A stretch of DNA of 64,000 nucleotides from the NCBI RefSeq assembly GCF_010586825.1, contig NZ_JAAAGB010000003.1, positions 1 through 64,000 of the forward strand, read 5' to 3'. Origin of the DNA: Draconibacterium mangrovi. GTDB taxonomy: Bacteria; Bacteroidota; Bacteroidia; Bacteroidales; Prolixibacteraceae. Below, piece by piece: positions 43,322 to 52,024 of the stretch (its first letter is position 1; every line of letters starts with the position of its first letter). A program made the position numbers and the translations under genes. The notes under the pieces are model-generated. The model was not told the DNA's origin and searched no databases. It saw nothing but the letters and a program-made list of their open reading frames with translations.

Positions 43322-44416
43322 ATGAAAATGAAAACAGAAAGAAGATACGATATTGATTGGTTACGCGTGTTGGCAATCGGGTTATTACTGATCTACCACA
43401 TTGCCATTGTATTTCAACCGTGGGCCATGTTTGTGGGCTTTATAAAAAGCACCGAAAGCCTTGAAACTTTGTGGAACCCGATGACCTTACTTAACGTTTG
43501 GCGAATTCCACTCTTGTTCTACGTATCGGGAATGGGTTTGTATTTTGCCATGCAAAAACGCAACTATGCACAGTTACTAACCGAACGTACCCTCCGGATT
43601 CTTATTCCATTGATTTTTGGAGCACTGGCCATTGCGCCTCTCCATTTTATCATTTTTCAGAAGTTCTACAATTTGCCTTTAGGTTATTACCCGCACATGG
43701 GACATTTGTGGTTCCTCGGAAACATCTTTGTTTATGTGTTGGTATTAACTCCGTTGTTTTTTTACCTGATGAAAAACAAGGAAGGTAAATTCAGAAAAGC
43801 ACTGTCTGCTTTAATGAAAAATCCATTTGGACCTTTAGTGTTATCAGCATTTTTTATTGCTGAAACGCTGCTTGTAAAACCTCAAATATTTTCTGTTTAC
43901 GCAGAAACATGGCATGGCTTTTTTCTTGGTTTGCTGGCCTTCTTTTTTGGTTTTCTGTTTGTATACAGCGGACAGCAATTTTGGCAAACCATATCGAAAT
44001 GGAAATGGCTCTACCTTGGCTTAGCTGTGGTTTTATACGTCGTCCGCGTGCAGCTATTCGAAACCAATTCGCCGGCTTATCTCATGGCCATCGAATCAAA
44101 CTGCTGGATATTTGGCATTTTCGGACTGGGTTACCAATACCTCAACAAACCAAGCGCAGCACTCAGTTATTTAAGCCAGGCTGCTTATCCTGTGTACATA
44201 ATTCATATGTTTGCGTTATATGCAGGTTCACTGCTAATTTTGCCCACGCAACTGCCGCCAATGGCTAAATTTGTTGCAGTATGCGCATTTACTTTTGTTA
44301 CTTGCTATGGTATTTATGAATTTATGATAAGAAGAATTGGATTTTTACGACCATTGTTTGGATTAAAACCAAAAGTCAACAAAGCAGAAAAGAAACTGTT
44401 ACAGGAAGCCGTATAA
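43322..44416 (+). CDS. Acyltransferase family 3 membrane protein
   Basis: A 364-residue polytopic protein. RRYDIDWLRVLAIGLLLIYH with the conserved Asp and His, and YVSGMGLYFAMQKRNYAQLLTERTLRILIPLIFG, are the Acyl_transf_3 (OatA/MdoC-like) hallmarks; about ten helices. These enzymes move an acetyl or other acyl group onto exported glycans or lipids. It shares an operon with the ankyrin lipoprotein and the following serine hydrolase, suggesting modification and its reversal on an envelope molecule, though this is speculation. Confidence 0.85.
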   Translation: MKMKTERRYDIDWLRVLAIGLLLIYHIAIVFQPWAMFVGFIKSTESLETLWNPMTLLNVWRIPLLFYVSGMGLYFAMQKRNYAQLLTERTLRILIPLIFGALAIAPLHFIIFQKFYNLPLGYYPHMGHLWFLGNIFVYVLVLTPLFFYLMKNKEGKFRKALSALMKNPFGPLVLSAFFIAETLLVKPQIFSVYAETWHGFFLGLLAFFFGFLFVYSGQQFWQTISKWKWLYLGLAVVLYVVRVQLFETNSPAYLMAIESNCWIFGIFGLGYQYLNKPSAALSYLSQAAYPVYIIHMFALYAGSLLILPTQLPPMAKFVAVCAFTFVTCYGIYEFMIRRIGFLRPLFGLKPKVNKAEKKLLQEAV

Positions 44417-44444
44417 GATACTTCAAACTGAATAAATTGCTAAG

Positions 44445-45497
44445 ATGAAAAAGAAACACACAATATTAATAATACGAATAATGTTATTAACCGGAACCGC
44501 CATATCACTATTTTTTGTGCCATGGTTACTGCTCAGAATCATGCTCACTCCACTGCCTGATACCGTTCAGGAACAACTCGATAAAAGCATAAAATACGGT
44601 TTCGACGGAATAATCGTATATGTTGACGAAGCCGGGAAAGAACCTGCGTTTTATGCTGCCGGGTACAAAAACCGGGAAAACAAAATTCCGGCCGATCCAC
44701 ATTCATTATTCAAAATAGCCAGTATCAGCAAATTATACGACGCGGTTGCCATAACCAAACTGGTTAGCGACGGGCGTTTATCGCTGGATAAAACGCTGGC
44801 CGATTACTTTCCGGAATTGGTGGGAAGAATTGAAAATGCCGACCAAATTACACTGAGAATGATGGTGCAGCACCGAAGTGGAATTCCCAATTTAACCGAT
44901 ACGCCAAACTTTTGGGCAGAACCACCATCAAGCAGCCAGGAAGCACTTGAACGTGTGCTTGATTTACCGGCCGATTTTGCCCCCGATGCCAAGTATCGGT
45001 ACTCGAACACCAACTATTTGTTGATTTCCATGTTGATTGAAAAAGTGACCGGAAAAGAAGTATTCCAGACGATAAAAAAAGAAATTCTGGATCCGCTTGG
45101 CCTGAAAAACACTTTTGGCTCAGTTAACCAGGAAAACATCGATGATGTGATGAGTGGATATTACGTTGGAATAGAAGAAGATATTAAAGCCGGAGACTAT
45201 GGAACCAAACTAACCTCGATGGTTGCCAGTGCGGAAGATGTTGGTATTTTTCTGCGGGCATTAAACAACGGTACGGTTTTTAACAATGGCGAGCAGGAAA
45301 TCTATTCCTCCATTTACGTTTACGAACATACGGGCTTAATGCCGGGATATATGAGCATTGCCAAATACCACAAAGACATTGACACGGTTGTTGTTCAATT
45401 TGTAAATACCACCGATTTTCAAGGACTACATTGGAGTATAATGGAAATTGTATACCGACGGGTAGTAAAAATTGTGAAGCACCAACACAACAAATAA
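44445..45497 (+). CDS. Serine hydrolase, beta-lactamase/AmpH-like
   Basis: A 350-residue protein with an N-terminal membrane segment (~6-30) that may be an uncleaved anchor. The active-site motif is S-I-S-K (~residues 93-96, FKIASISKLYDAVAI) and YSN (~185-187, KYRYSNTNYLLISM) the second motif; HTGLMPGYMS near residue 295 is the third. Such penicillin-binding-type enzymes act as D,D-peptidases, esterases or amidases in the periplasm. The gene is separated by 28 nt from the acyltransferase gene and convergent with ppgK. Confidence 0.85.
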   Translation: MKKKHTILIIRIMLLTGTAISLFFVPWLLLRIMLTPLPDTVQEQLDKSIKYGFDGIIVYVDEAGKEPAFYAAGYKNRENKIPADPHSLFKIASISKLYDAVAITKLVSDGRLSLDKTLADYFPELVGRIENADQITLRMMVQHRSGIPNLTDTPNFWAEPPSSSQEALERVLDLPADFAPDAKYRYSNTNYLLISMLIEKVTGKEVFQTIKKEILDPLGLKNTFGSVNQENIDDVMSGYYVGIEEDIKAGDYGTKLTSMVASAEDVGIFLRALNNGTVFNNGEQEIYSSIYVYEHTGLMPGYMSIAKYHKDIDTVVVQFVNTTDFQGLHWSIMEIVYRRVVKIVKHQHNK

Positions 45498-45520
45498 AGA
45501 AGAACAAAAGGATCCAAAAC

Positions 45521-46255
45521 TTACTTATAAACCATATTTAAAGCAGCGCCGATAATTCCGGCGTTGTTTTCCATTTCAGCAGGTACAACAGGAGTATCAA
45601 CATTAATGTATTCTTCAAACTTGTCCATTTTTTTACTTACACCGCCGCCAACAATAAACAGGTTGGGATTAAACATCCTGTCGTAATAATCCAGCGCATT
45701 GTTAAAACGTTTACCCCACTCTTCCCACGACAAGTCTTTTCTTTTGCGAACCGAATCAGCCGAGTATCGTTCAATGGTTTTGCCTTTAAATTCGAGGTGG
45801 CCCAGCTCCAGGTTCGGCACCAGGTGTTTATCGATAAAAATAACGGTCCCGATTCCGGTTCCTACAGTAAGTAAAAACACCATGCCTTTTGTCTTGGCTC
45901 CGGCACCAAAATGGATCTCGGCAATTCCGGCAGCATCGGCATCGTTTACACACTCTACTTCGCAGCCTGTCTTCTCGGATAATTGTTTGTTAATTTCCTG
46001 CCCGATCCAACTGTTATCGATGTTTGCAGCGCTTAACATCACACCGTTTTTTACTACGGCAGGTACACCAACGCCAACTTTACCTTTCCAGTTAAAATGT
46101 TCAGTAAGCTCTGCCATTACCTCCGCCACAGCATCAGGAGTTGCCGGTTGCGGGGTTTCAATACGATGTCGTTCTGTAACCAGTTCTCCGGTTTTTGTAT
46201 CAACAATTGCTCCTTTAATTCCCGATCCGCCAAAATCAATTCCAAGTACTTCCAT
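45521..46255 (-). CDS. ppgK: Polyphosphate glucokinase (ROK family)
   Basis: A 244-residue cytoplasmic kinase. The phosphate-binding loop is [16 protein letters not shown] at the N-terminus; [10 protein letters not shown] (~residue 104) holds the catalytic Asp; [12 protein letters not shown] (~129) and [19 protein letters not shown] (~149) are the sugar-binding part, where the GHxE motif is followed by KGK as in strictly polyphosphate-dependent glucokinases. It would phosphorylate glucose, possibly released by neighbouring glycosidases, using polyphosphate. No zinc-binding Cys cluster of typical ROK regulators is present. Confidence 0.88.
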   Translation of the reverse strand: MEVLGIDFGGSGIKGAIVDTKTGELVTERHRIETPQPATPDAVAEVMAELTEHFNWKGKVGVGVPAVVKNGVMLSAANIDNSWIGQEINKQLSEKTGCEVECVNDADAAGIAEIHFGAGAKTKGMVFLLTVGTGIGTVIFIDKHLVPNLELGHLEFKGKTIERYSADSVRKRKDLSWEEWGKRFNNALDYYDRMFNPNLFIVGGGVSKKMDKFEEYINVDTPVVPAEMENNAGIIGAALNMVYK

Positions 46256-46512
46256 TTTTTATCGTTTTTGATTTTCTAATTTACGATAATGATTTCGTTC
46301 AGTTGCAATGAATTTTAAATTAGCAAATGAGAATTACGTAATCCGGATAGAAATAAAATGCAAATTAGATGTTCTGTCCGTCCATAGGGGAACTAATCAG
46401 CACCAAATCTGTTCTCATTATAACAAACAAATTTTTAAGTGCTTAAAACAGAAATTACGAATGGCGGTATTAATTAATGGTTTAAACAAAACCTGATAAA
46501 AGAATTTAAATA

Positions 46513-47304
46513 ATGGGAGGCATTAGAGACAAATGGAATGATGGGGATTCTTACGAATATTTTATGGGCCGATGGAGTTCATTGATGGCCCCGGAATTTT
46601 TAAATTGGTTGAATATGCCAAACAATATGAATTGGCTCGACGTTGGTTGCGGAACCGGAGCCCTGAGTAATGCAATTGAACAAAACTGCGCCCCTCATAA
46701 AACAGCTTGTGTTGATGCTTCTGAAGGATATATTGAAGAAGTAAAAAAAAGACTATCAGGGAAGTGTGACTGTAAGGTCGGAAATGTTGAAAAATTGCCC
46801 TTTTCAAATGATAATTTCGATGCAGTTGTATCAGGACTTGCATTTAATTTCTTTCCAAATCCTGATCGTGCATTAGCTGAAATGAGAAGAGTTGCAAAAT
46901 CAAACAGAGTGGTTGCAGCCTACGTTTGGGATTATTCTGACAGAATGGATTTATTACGGTATTTCTGGGATGCAGCCTGTAAGGTTGATCCAAAATCACG
47001 AGATTATGATGAGGGACTGCGTTTCACCATTTGTAATACAGCAAATTTATCAAGAGAATTTAAAAGAGCTGGTTTAAAAGAGGTTGAATCCACTTTCCTT
47101 GATATTGAAACAGTTTTTATGAACTTCGAGGATTATTGGAATCCTTTTTTTAGCGGACAAGGCCCCGCACCGGGTTTCTTAATGTCACTCAGTAAAAAGT
47201 TACAAGATGAATTAAAGCAAACCATCCAACAGCGAATCAATTATGAGTCGGATGGATCGATTAAATTAACTGGAAGAGCAATAGTTGTTAAAGGATCAAA
47301 TTGA
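46513..47304 (+). CDS. Class I SAM-dependent methyltransferase
   Basis: A 263-residue soluble enzyme. The SAM-binding loop is WLDVGCGTGALSN (residues 41-53), followed by ACVDASEGYIEEVKKRL (the acidic residue that binds ribose) and VEKLPFSNDNFDAVVSGLAFNFFPNPDRALAEMRRV, a Methyltransf_11 pattern. The product is likely a small-molecule or lipid methylase; the acceptor is unknown. It is AT-rich compared with its neighbours and stands alone on the plus strand between minus-strand genes. Confidence 0.85.
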   Translation: MGGIRDKWNDGDSYEYFMGRWSSLMAPEFLNWLNMPNNMNWLDVGCGTGALSNAIEQNCAPHKTACVDASEGYIEEVKKRLSGKCDCKVGNVEKLPFSNDNFDAVVSGLAFNFFPNPDRALAEMRRVAKSNRVVAAYVWDYSDRMDLLRYFWDAACKVDPKSRDYDEGLRFTICNTANLSREFKRAGLKEVESTFLDIETVFMNFEDYWNPFFSGQGPAPGFLMSLSKKLQDELKQTIQQRINYESDGSIKLTGRAIVVKGSN

Positions 47305-47336
47305 AATGCCTGTGAGCATTGGCTTATATAAAAAAT

Positions 47337-47391
47337 AAAAGCGGATTTCCGGGTGGTAACCAATAAGTGACTTCCCCAAAAATCCGCTTTC
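47337..47391 (-). terminator. Hairpin at the end of the paaK-ACT operon
   Basis: AAAAGCGGATT (47337-47347) pairs with AATCCGCTTT (47381-47390), with a partly paired loop (GGTGGTAACC and GTGACTTCC). It lies between the convergent methyltransferase and ACT genes and could act in both directions. Confidence 0.6.
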
Positions 47392-47410
47392 GAATTTAAT
47401 GATAAATTAG

Positions 47411-47839
47411 CTACAGCTGATACAATTCATCAGCTCTCAACAATTCGGTTTTATGTTTTTGCAACATTTCCACACAACGCTCAACTCGTGTTGGGCGAAT
47501 TACGGTTACAGCCCCTTCATCTTTCATCGAAAAGGCATACATGTATTCGATAAACACCTCTTCTTTTTGCAGAATATCCAGCAACTTGCTTAAACTGCCC
47601 GGTTTATTTGGTGTTTTGGCCAAAACAACATCAGTGGTTTTTACCGAAAACTCATTTTCTTTTAATACCGCGCATGCTTTATCCGGATGGGAAACGATCA
47701 TGCGTAGAATCCCGAAATCAGAAGTATCGGCAATGGTAAACGCCGACAGATTTATTTCGGCATCGGCCAGTATTTTTGTCACTTCGTTTAATCGTCCTGA
47801 CTTATTCTCTAAAAAAACAGATACTTGTTTGATGATCAT
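47411..47839 (-). CDS. Tandem ACT-domain protein
   Basis: A 142-residue protein made of two ACT domains: KQVSVFLENKSGRLNEVTKILADAEINLSAFTIAD (residues ~3-37) and KTPNKPGSLSKLLDILQKEEVFIEYMYAF (~74-103). ACT domains bind amino acids; stand-alone tandem ACT proteins of this kind are commonly placed beside phenylacetate-CoA ligases and IorAB. It probably senses an aromatic or branched amino acid and adjusts the neighbouring enzyme. It begins 4 nt after paaK. Confidence 0.88.
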   Translation of the reverse strand: MIIKQVSVFLENKSGRLNEVTKILADAEINLSAFTIADTSDFGILRMIVSHPDKACAVLKENEFSVKTTDVVLAKTPNKPGSLSKLLDILQKEEVFIEYMYAFSMKDEGAVTVIRPTRVERCVEMLQKHKTELLRADELYQL

Positions 47840-47843
47840 GACT

Positions 47844-49142
47844 TTAGATTTTACGGTTATCGATTACACGTTTTGCTTTTCCTGCAGTACGCTCAATGGT
47901 TTTTGGTTCCACCAGTTTCACATCTACTGAAATCCCAAGCGTACTTTGAATATTATGCGTAATTTTCTTTTTCAGTTTTTCCAGTTCGCGTACTTCATCC
48001 GAGAAGAATTGCTCCTGCACTTCCACCATCAATTTCAGCACATCGAGCGTACCTTCGCGCTCCACAATTAGCAGGTAGTGTGGTTCAGTTTCGCTCATTT
48101 CGAGCAATACACTTTCAATTTGCGACGGGAATACATTAACTCCGCGAATAATCAACATATCATCCGAGCGGCCTTTACATTTTTCCATACGCACCAATGT
48201 ACGTCCGCACTCGCATTTGTCGTAAATCAAGCGGGTAAGATCGCGCGTACGATAGCGCAATATAGGAATTCCCTCCTTGGTGATGGTTGAAAATACCAAC
48301 TCTCCCACTTCGCCAGGTGCAACGGGCTGCAATGTTTCCGTATCGAGAATTTCAGGAATAAAATGATCTTCGTTTACGTGCATGCCCACCTGGTGCTCAC
48401 ACTCGCACGAAACTCCGGGGCCAATCACTTCACTCAATCCATAAATATCGATGGCTTTCAATTTTAATTTGGCTTCAATCTCCTTGCGCATGCTTTCGCT
48501 CCATGGCTCGGCACCAAAAATACCAACACGTAGCTTCAGCTCTTCCGGATCGATACCCATTTCCTGCATCACTTCGGCCAAAAACAAAGCATACGATGGT
48601 GTACAGGCAATTACCGACGAGCCAAAATCCTGCATCAGCTGAATTTGCTTTTGGGTATTTCCACCCGAAATAGGAATTACGGTTGCTCCAAGGTTTTCAG
48701 TACCATAGTGTAATCCTAAACCGCCAGTAAACAGACCATAACCGTATGCCACCTGCACAATGTCGTTACGTGTTACACCCGACATACACAACGAGCGGGT
48801 AACCACTTCGGCCCACATACTCAGATCGTTTCGGGTGTAACCGACAACGGTTGGTTTTCCGGTAGTTCCCGAGCTGGCGTGCACACGCACAATTTCGCTC
48901 ATGGGCACGGTAAACATTCCGAAAGGGTAATTATCTCGCAGGTCGGTTTTATTGGTAAACGGCAGTTTTTTTAAATCTTCTACCGAACGCACATCGCCGG
49001 GCAGCATTCCAATTTCCTGCATTTTGGCGCGGTAGCTGGGTATATTGTGGTAAATACGCTGAACGGTTTGTTTTAGACGTTCGCTTTGAACTGCGGCCAT
49101 CTCATCGCGAGAGGCGCATTCTATCTTTTCATTCCAAATCAT
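47844..49142 (-). CDS. paaK: Phenylacetate-CoA ligase
   Basis: A 432-residue adenylating enzyme of the PaaK family. The AMP-binding P-loop is [16 protein letters not shown] (~residues 91-106), with [15 protein letters not shown] (~225) and [25 protein letters not shown] (~300; CECG is a family feature). The C-terminal lid includes [17 protein letters not shown] and [12 protein letters not shown] at the end. It forms phenylacetyl-CoA (or another arylacetyl-CoA) from the acid, CoA and ATP. In an operon with two ACT proteins, and close to IorAB, it belongs to aromatic amino acid turnover. Confidence 0.95.
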   Translation of the reverse strand: MIWNEKIECASRDEMAAVQSERLKQTVQRIYHNIPSYRAKMQEIGMLPGDVRSVEDLKKLPFTNKTDLRDNYPFGMFTVPMSEIVRVHASSGTTGKPTVVGYTRNDLSMWAEVVTRSLCMSGVTRNDIVQVAYGYGLFTGGLGLHYGTENLGATVIPISGGNTQKQIQLMQDFGSSVIACTPSYALFLAEVMQEMGIDPEELKLRVGIFGAEPWSESMRKEIEAKLKLKAIDIYGLSEVIGPGVSCECEHQVGMHVNEDHFIPEILDTETLQPVAPGEVGELVFSTITKEGIPILRYRTRDLTRLIYDKCECGRTLVRMEKCKGRSDDMLIIRGVNVFPSQIESVLLEMSETEPHYLLIVEREGTLDVLKLMVEVQEQFFSDEVRELEKLKKKITHNIQSTLGISVDVKLVEPKTIERTAGKAKRVIDNRKI

Positions 49143-49246
49143 AAAATTTAGTTGATCTTAGTAACTGTTAGGAATTTATAATTTCTAACTGCTTCTTTGG
49201 TTTTACATGTTGTTTATTGGTCTACAACCGGGCATTTCGGTAGTTG

Positions 49247-49678
49247 CTATTTTCCGTAAACCACTTTGTCGTCAAGAATTTTAACATGGTTGATTTCCAG
49301 ACGACGAATGGCCTCCAAAACATCGGGAACTTCAAGTAGAAGAACCGCCATATTATTTTCGCCAATAAGTCGCGTATAAGCACTTTCGATGTGAATTCCG
49401 GCACGTGCGATCTTCACCAGAATCTCGTCCAAACCACCCGCTTCATCTTTCATTTCAAGCGCAATCACCTCTTTCATAGCCACAGAATTTCCGTGGTCGG
49501 TAAGAATTTTATAGGCTTCATCAGGATGGTCGACAAGCAAACTTAATACGCCCCATCCGTGCGCCATATTATTTAAAGTAAGCGTTCGAATGTTGATTCC
49601 CTTTTTTTTCAACAGCGCGGTAATCGCCTCGAAATGGGTTATTTTGTTCTCGAGAAAAACAGATATTTCAAATGCCAT
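49247..49678 (-). CDS. ACT-domain amino-acid-binding protein
   Basis: A 143-residue tandem ACT protein, clearly homologous to the one at 47411-47839: FEISVFLENKITHFEAITALLKKKGINIRTLTLNN at the start and DEAGGLDEILVKIARAGIHIESAYTRLIGENNMAVLLLEV in the second half. It lies upstream of paaK (104-bp gap) in the same direction; the two copies bracket paaK and may bind different ligands. Confidence 0.87.
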   Translation of the reverse strand: MAFEISVFLENKITHFEAITALLKKKGINIRTLTLNNMAHGWGVLSLLVDHPDEAYKILTDHGNSVAMKEVIALEMKDEAGGLDEILVKIARAGIHIESAYTRLIGENNMAVLLLEVPDVLEAIRRLEINHVKILDDKVVYGK

Positions 49679-49865
49679 AATTGTAGTTTTTTAGTTTATT
49701 CAACATGGTTTCCGTAAAATTAAAGTTTATTGGGTAAACATTCACCAACGGAAATCATATTTTCAATTCGCTCAAAACCCGTACCGTTATTTTATTCCGT
49801 GTCTTCCGTCGATCTTTCTTCCCCGGGGTTTCAAACTCCTTCTGCCAGAATTTTTGTGTAATCCT

Positions 49866-51155
49866 TTAAAAATTATAGGTCAGCATTAACAGAATACGGT
49901 GGTTGATGGCGTTTACCGTATCTTCGAAAAGTCCGTCGGAAAAATCGAAAGTTCCGGTTCCGTAATCAGCTGAATCAATTTCATATTCTGCTACAAACCG
50001 AAGGTTTTTAAAGTTATATGCGTAATACGGTGCTATGCGCCATGCCTGTTTCATGGTTGGCATCAAACCTTTAGTTTTTGCTGCTCCATCGAAATTATAC
50101 AGGGCATCTTTTGTACCAAAATTAGTTGATAAGCCGGCAAACAGGCCCAGCTGCTTTTGTATACCGTAAACCACATTCACCAAAGTAGTTGATGTGGTAT
50201 AGTTGGTGTAGGTCATTCCTCCGGTTCTGTCGTCGTACGATTTTACACCGTAACCGCCAATCATCAGCATGTTCGACAAATTCTGTCCAACCAGTTCTTT
50301 TACCAAGAAGAACCATTTATCTTTTTTGTAACCCCCATAACTCATTACGGCATAACTGGTGTTCAGCTCATCGCTCTGAAATTTACCGTCTGTACCTTCA
50401 GTTACGTCAATAGGTTTTATAGCATTAAACTGGCCAGCAATTCCGAGGCTAATTCCATTGTCGTTGTAGTACAAACCGGCCACCAACTCAGGGATTCCGG
50501 CATTACGTTTTGCAAGGTTCTTGCAGTTGGTATTTGGCACATCGTAAAATCCCGGAGTGGTATACTGCTGCTCATACAGCGCTGTTAACGACAGCGTTGT
50601 TTTAGTCCCAAGTTTATAATCGAAATCGATTTGTGGTGAGCGGTTAAATGGGTTATAAGGGCTACCGGTATTTAAACCTCCTACCTGCGGATAAAAGGCA
50701 CCGCTGCCATTCCATAAGGGATGCCAGGTTTGCCCGATCAGTAACGATGATTTTTCCCAATCGAGTTTTACATATGCTTTTCGCAAACGCAACACTTCGG
50801 GATACTCGCTTACAATTCCCGCAAAATCGGTTTCGAAATTTGCAGATGATTTGGCTCCTAAAATTTCAGGTCCGGTAATGTTAAAACCAAAACGGGTTGC
50901 CATGGCGGTAAAACCATGAATCCCCTGATGATTGAGATCGTTCCCTTCAGCATCCTCTCCTTTGTAAAGCGGGAAAAGGTAAAAATTGTCCTGGGCAGCG
51001 TTAAGTCCTTTGTAGGAATCGTAATAATACTCGCTTCGGATAAAACCGTAAAGTTCGATCGATGATTTTTTTGCAGTGACTTTGTTGTCGTCCTGTGCCA
51101 TTATAGAAATGGAAATCAGACACAGAATAGCGGTTAATGATAAATATTTTTTCAT
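49866..51155 (-). CDS. Outer-membrane porin-like protein (DcaP-like)
   Basis: About 429 residues from ATG 51153-51155, which gives a signal peptide MKKYLSLTAILCLISISIMAQ; a start 15 codons upstream would add a hydrophilic tail and is unlikely. The mature protein begins ELYGFIRSEYYYDS, then SANFETDFAG, RLRKAYVKLDWEKSSLLIGQTWHPLWNGS, a pattern of beta-barrel porins of the DcaP/OprP-like type; it ends in aromatic residues MLTYNF as outer-membrane proteins do. Located between iorAB and paaK, it may let aromatic acids or peptides pass. A hairpin lies in its leader (51201-51230). Confidence 0.75.
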   Translation of the reverse strand: MKKYLSLTAILCLISISIMAQDDNKVTAKKSSIELYGFIRSEYYYDSYKGLNAAQDNFYLFPLYKGEDAEGNDLNHQGIHGFTAMATRFGFNITGPEILGAKSSANFETDFAGIVSEYPEVLRLRKAYVKLDWEKSSLLIGQTWHPLWNGSGAFYPQVGGLNTGSPYNPFNRSPQIDFDYKLGTKTTLSLTALYEQQYTTPGFYDVPNTNCKNLAKRNAGIPELVAGLYYNDNGISLGIAGQFNAIKPIDVTEGTDGKFQSDELNTSYAVMSYGGYKKDKWFFLVKELVGQNLSNMLMIGGYGVKSYDDRTGGMTYTNYTTSTTLVNVVYGIQKQLGLFAGLSTNFGTKDALYNFDGAAKTKGLMPTMKQAWRIAPYYAYNFKNLRFVAEYEIDSADYGTGTFDFSDGLFEDTVNAINHRILLMLTYNF

Positions 51156-51200
51156 TGCGAAAATGATTAGTTGTTTTTGTTGATTGAACAATGATTGCAC

Positions 51201-51230
51201 ACCCGAAGAAAGCGAATTAGCCCTTCGGGT
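51201..51230 (-). promoter_or_regulatory. Hairpin in the leader of the porin gene
   Basis: ACCCGAAG (51201-51208) and CTTCGGGT (51223-51230) form an 8-bp stem with a 14-nt loop, about 46 nt upstream of the porin start codon. It has no T run, so it is more likely a leader structure than a terminator. Confidence 0.4.
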
Positions 51231-51378
51231 AAGAACAGAAGTACTCTAATAAGAAATAATATGTTGCTGTCTTAATCACGAGCCTCAAAATTAGCAATTT
51301 TACAGGCCTGCCCAAGGTTGTATTTACAATTTGAATCTCAAAAGTGCTTATTTATTTTGATTTCAAACTACACATAAA

Positions 51379-51415
51379 AAAACCCGTTCGCGAACACTTG
51401 TCCGGAATGGGTTTA
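51379..51415 (-). terminator. Terminator after iorB
   Basis: On the minus strand AAACCCATTC pairs with GAACGGGTTT (one G-U pair) and is followed by a run of T. It begins about 22 nt after the iorB stop codon and separates iorAB from the porin-ACT-paaK genes. Confidence 0.8.
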
Positions 51416-51436
51416 TTATAGATGGTTATTAATTTT

Positions 51437-52018
51437 CTATTTGTTTGCCATTGCAAAATCCAAACCGGCCTTAAAAGCTTTCCGGTTCATTTCTACCACG
51501 GCCTCGCCTTTTCTACTGAAAATATGTGCAATTCCGGCTTCTATTTTTTCCGGTTCAATATTCAGAAAAGGAGTAGCAGCCCCCAACATCACCACATTCG
51601 ATGCACGTTTGTTGCCAATTTCTGCCGCAATTTTATCTGCATCGATAGCCACAAAACGTGGTTGTTTTTCTATTTCTGCCAAAACAGCTTCCACATCCGG
51701 GTAATTCGGGATATTGATAAAAGGTGTGGTATTGGTTACCACATACCCTTCGGGCGAAAGAAACGGCAGGTAGCGCAAAGCTTCCATAGGCTCCACCGAC
51801 AAAATCAAATCGGCTTTACCCAGGGGAATCAGGTCGGCAGCAATTTCGCAGTCGGAAATACGCAGATGAGATTGCACTGCCCCGCCACGCTGGCTCATTC
51901 CGTGAGTTTCGGCCTGTTTTAAAAACAAATTCTCGTTAATGGCTGCATCGCCAATTATCGATGCAATGGAAAGAATTCCCTGTCCGCCAACTCCGGCTAA
52001 TATAATATCTGTCTTCAT
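51437..52018 (-). CDS. iorB: Indolepyruvate:ferredoxin oxidoreductase, beta subunit
   Basis: A 193-residue gamma-type POR domain. ILAGVGGQGILSIASIIGDAA at the start, AETHGMSQRGGAVQSHLRI (~residue 37) and NVVMLGAATPFLNIEPEKI (~140) match IorB. It works with IorA in oxidative decarboxylation of arylpyruvates to arylacetyl-CoA with ferredoxin as acceptor. It lies 6 nt downstream of iorA. Confidence 0.95.
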   Translation of the reverse strand: MKTDIILAGVGGQGILSIASIIGDAAINENLFLKQAETHGMSQRGGAVQSHLRISDCEIAADLIPLGKADLILSVEPMEALRYLPFLSPEGYVVTNTTPFINIPNYPDVEAVLAEIEKQPRFVAIDADKIAAEIGNKRASNVVMLGAATPFLNIEPEKIEAGIAHIFSRKGEAVVEMNRKAFKAGLDFAMANK

Positions 52019-52024
52019 TTTTAC

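Noticed and set aside
45699-46271. Plus-strand 190-codon open frame
   Set aside because: Shadow of ppgK, whose phosphate and sugar motifs are intact.
46308-46496. 62-codon open frame before the methyltransferase
   Set aside because: AT-rich, no recognisable feature, and no promoter; the 46256-46512 gap holds nothing I can support.
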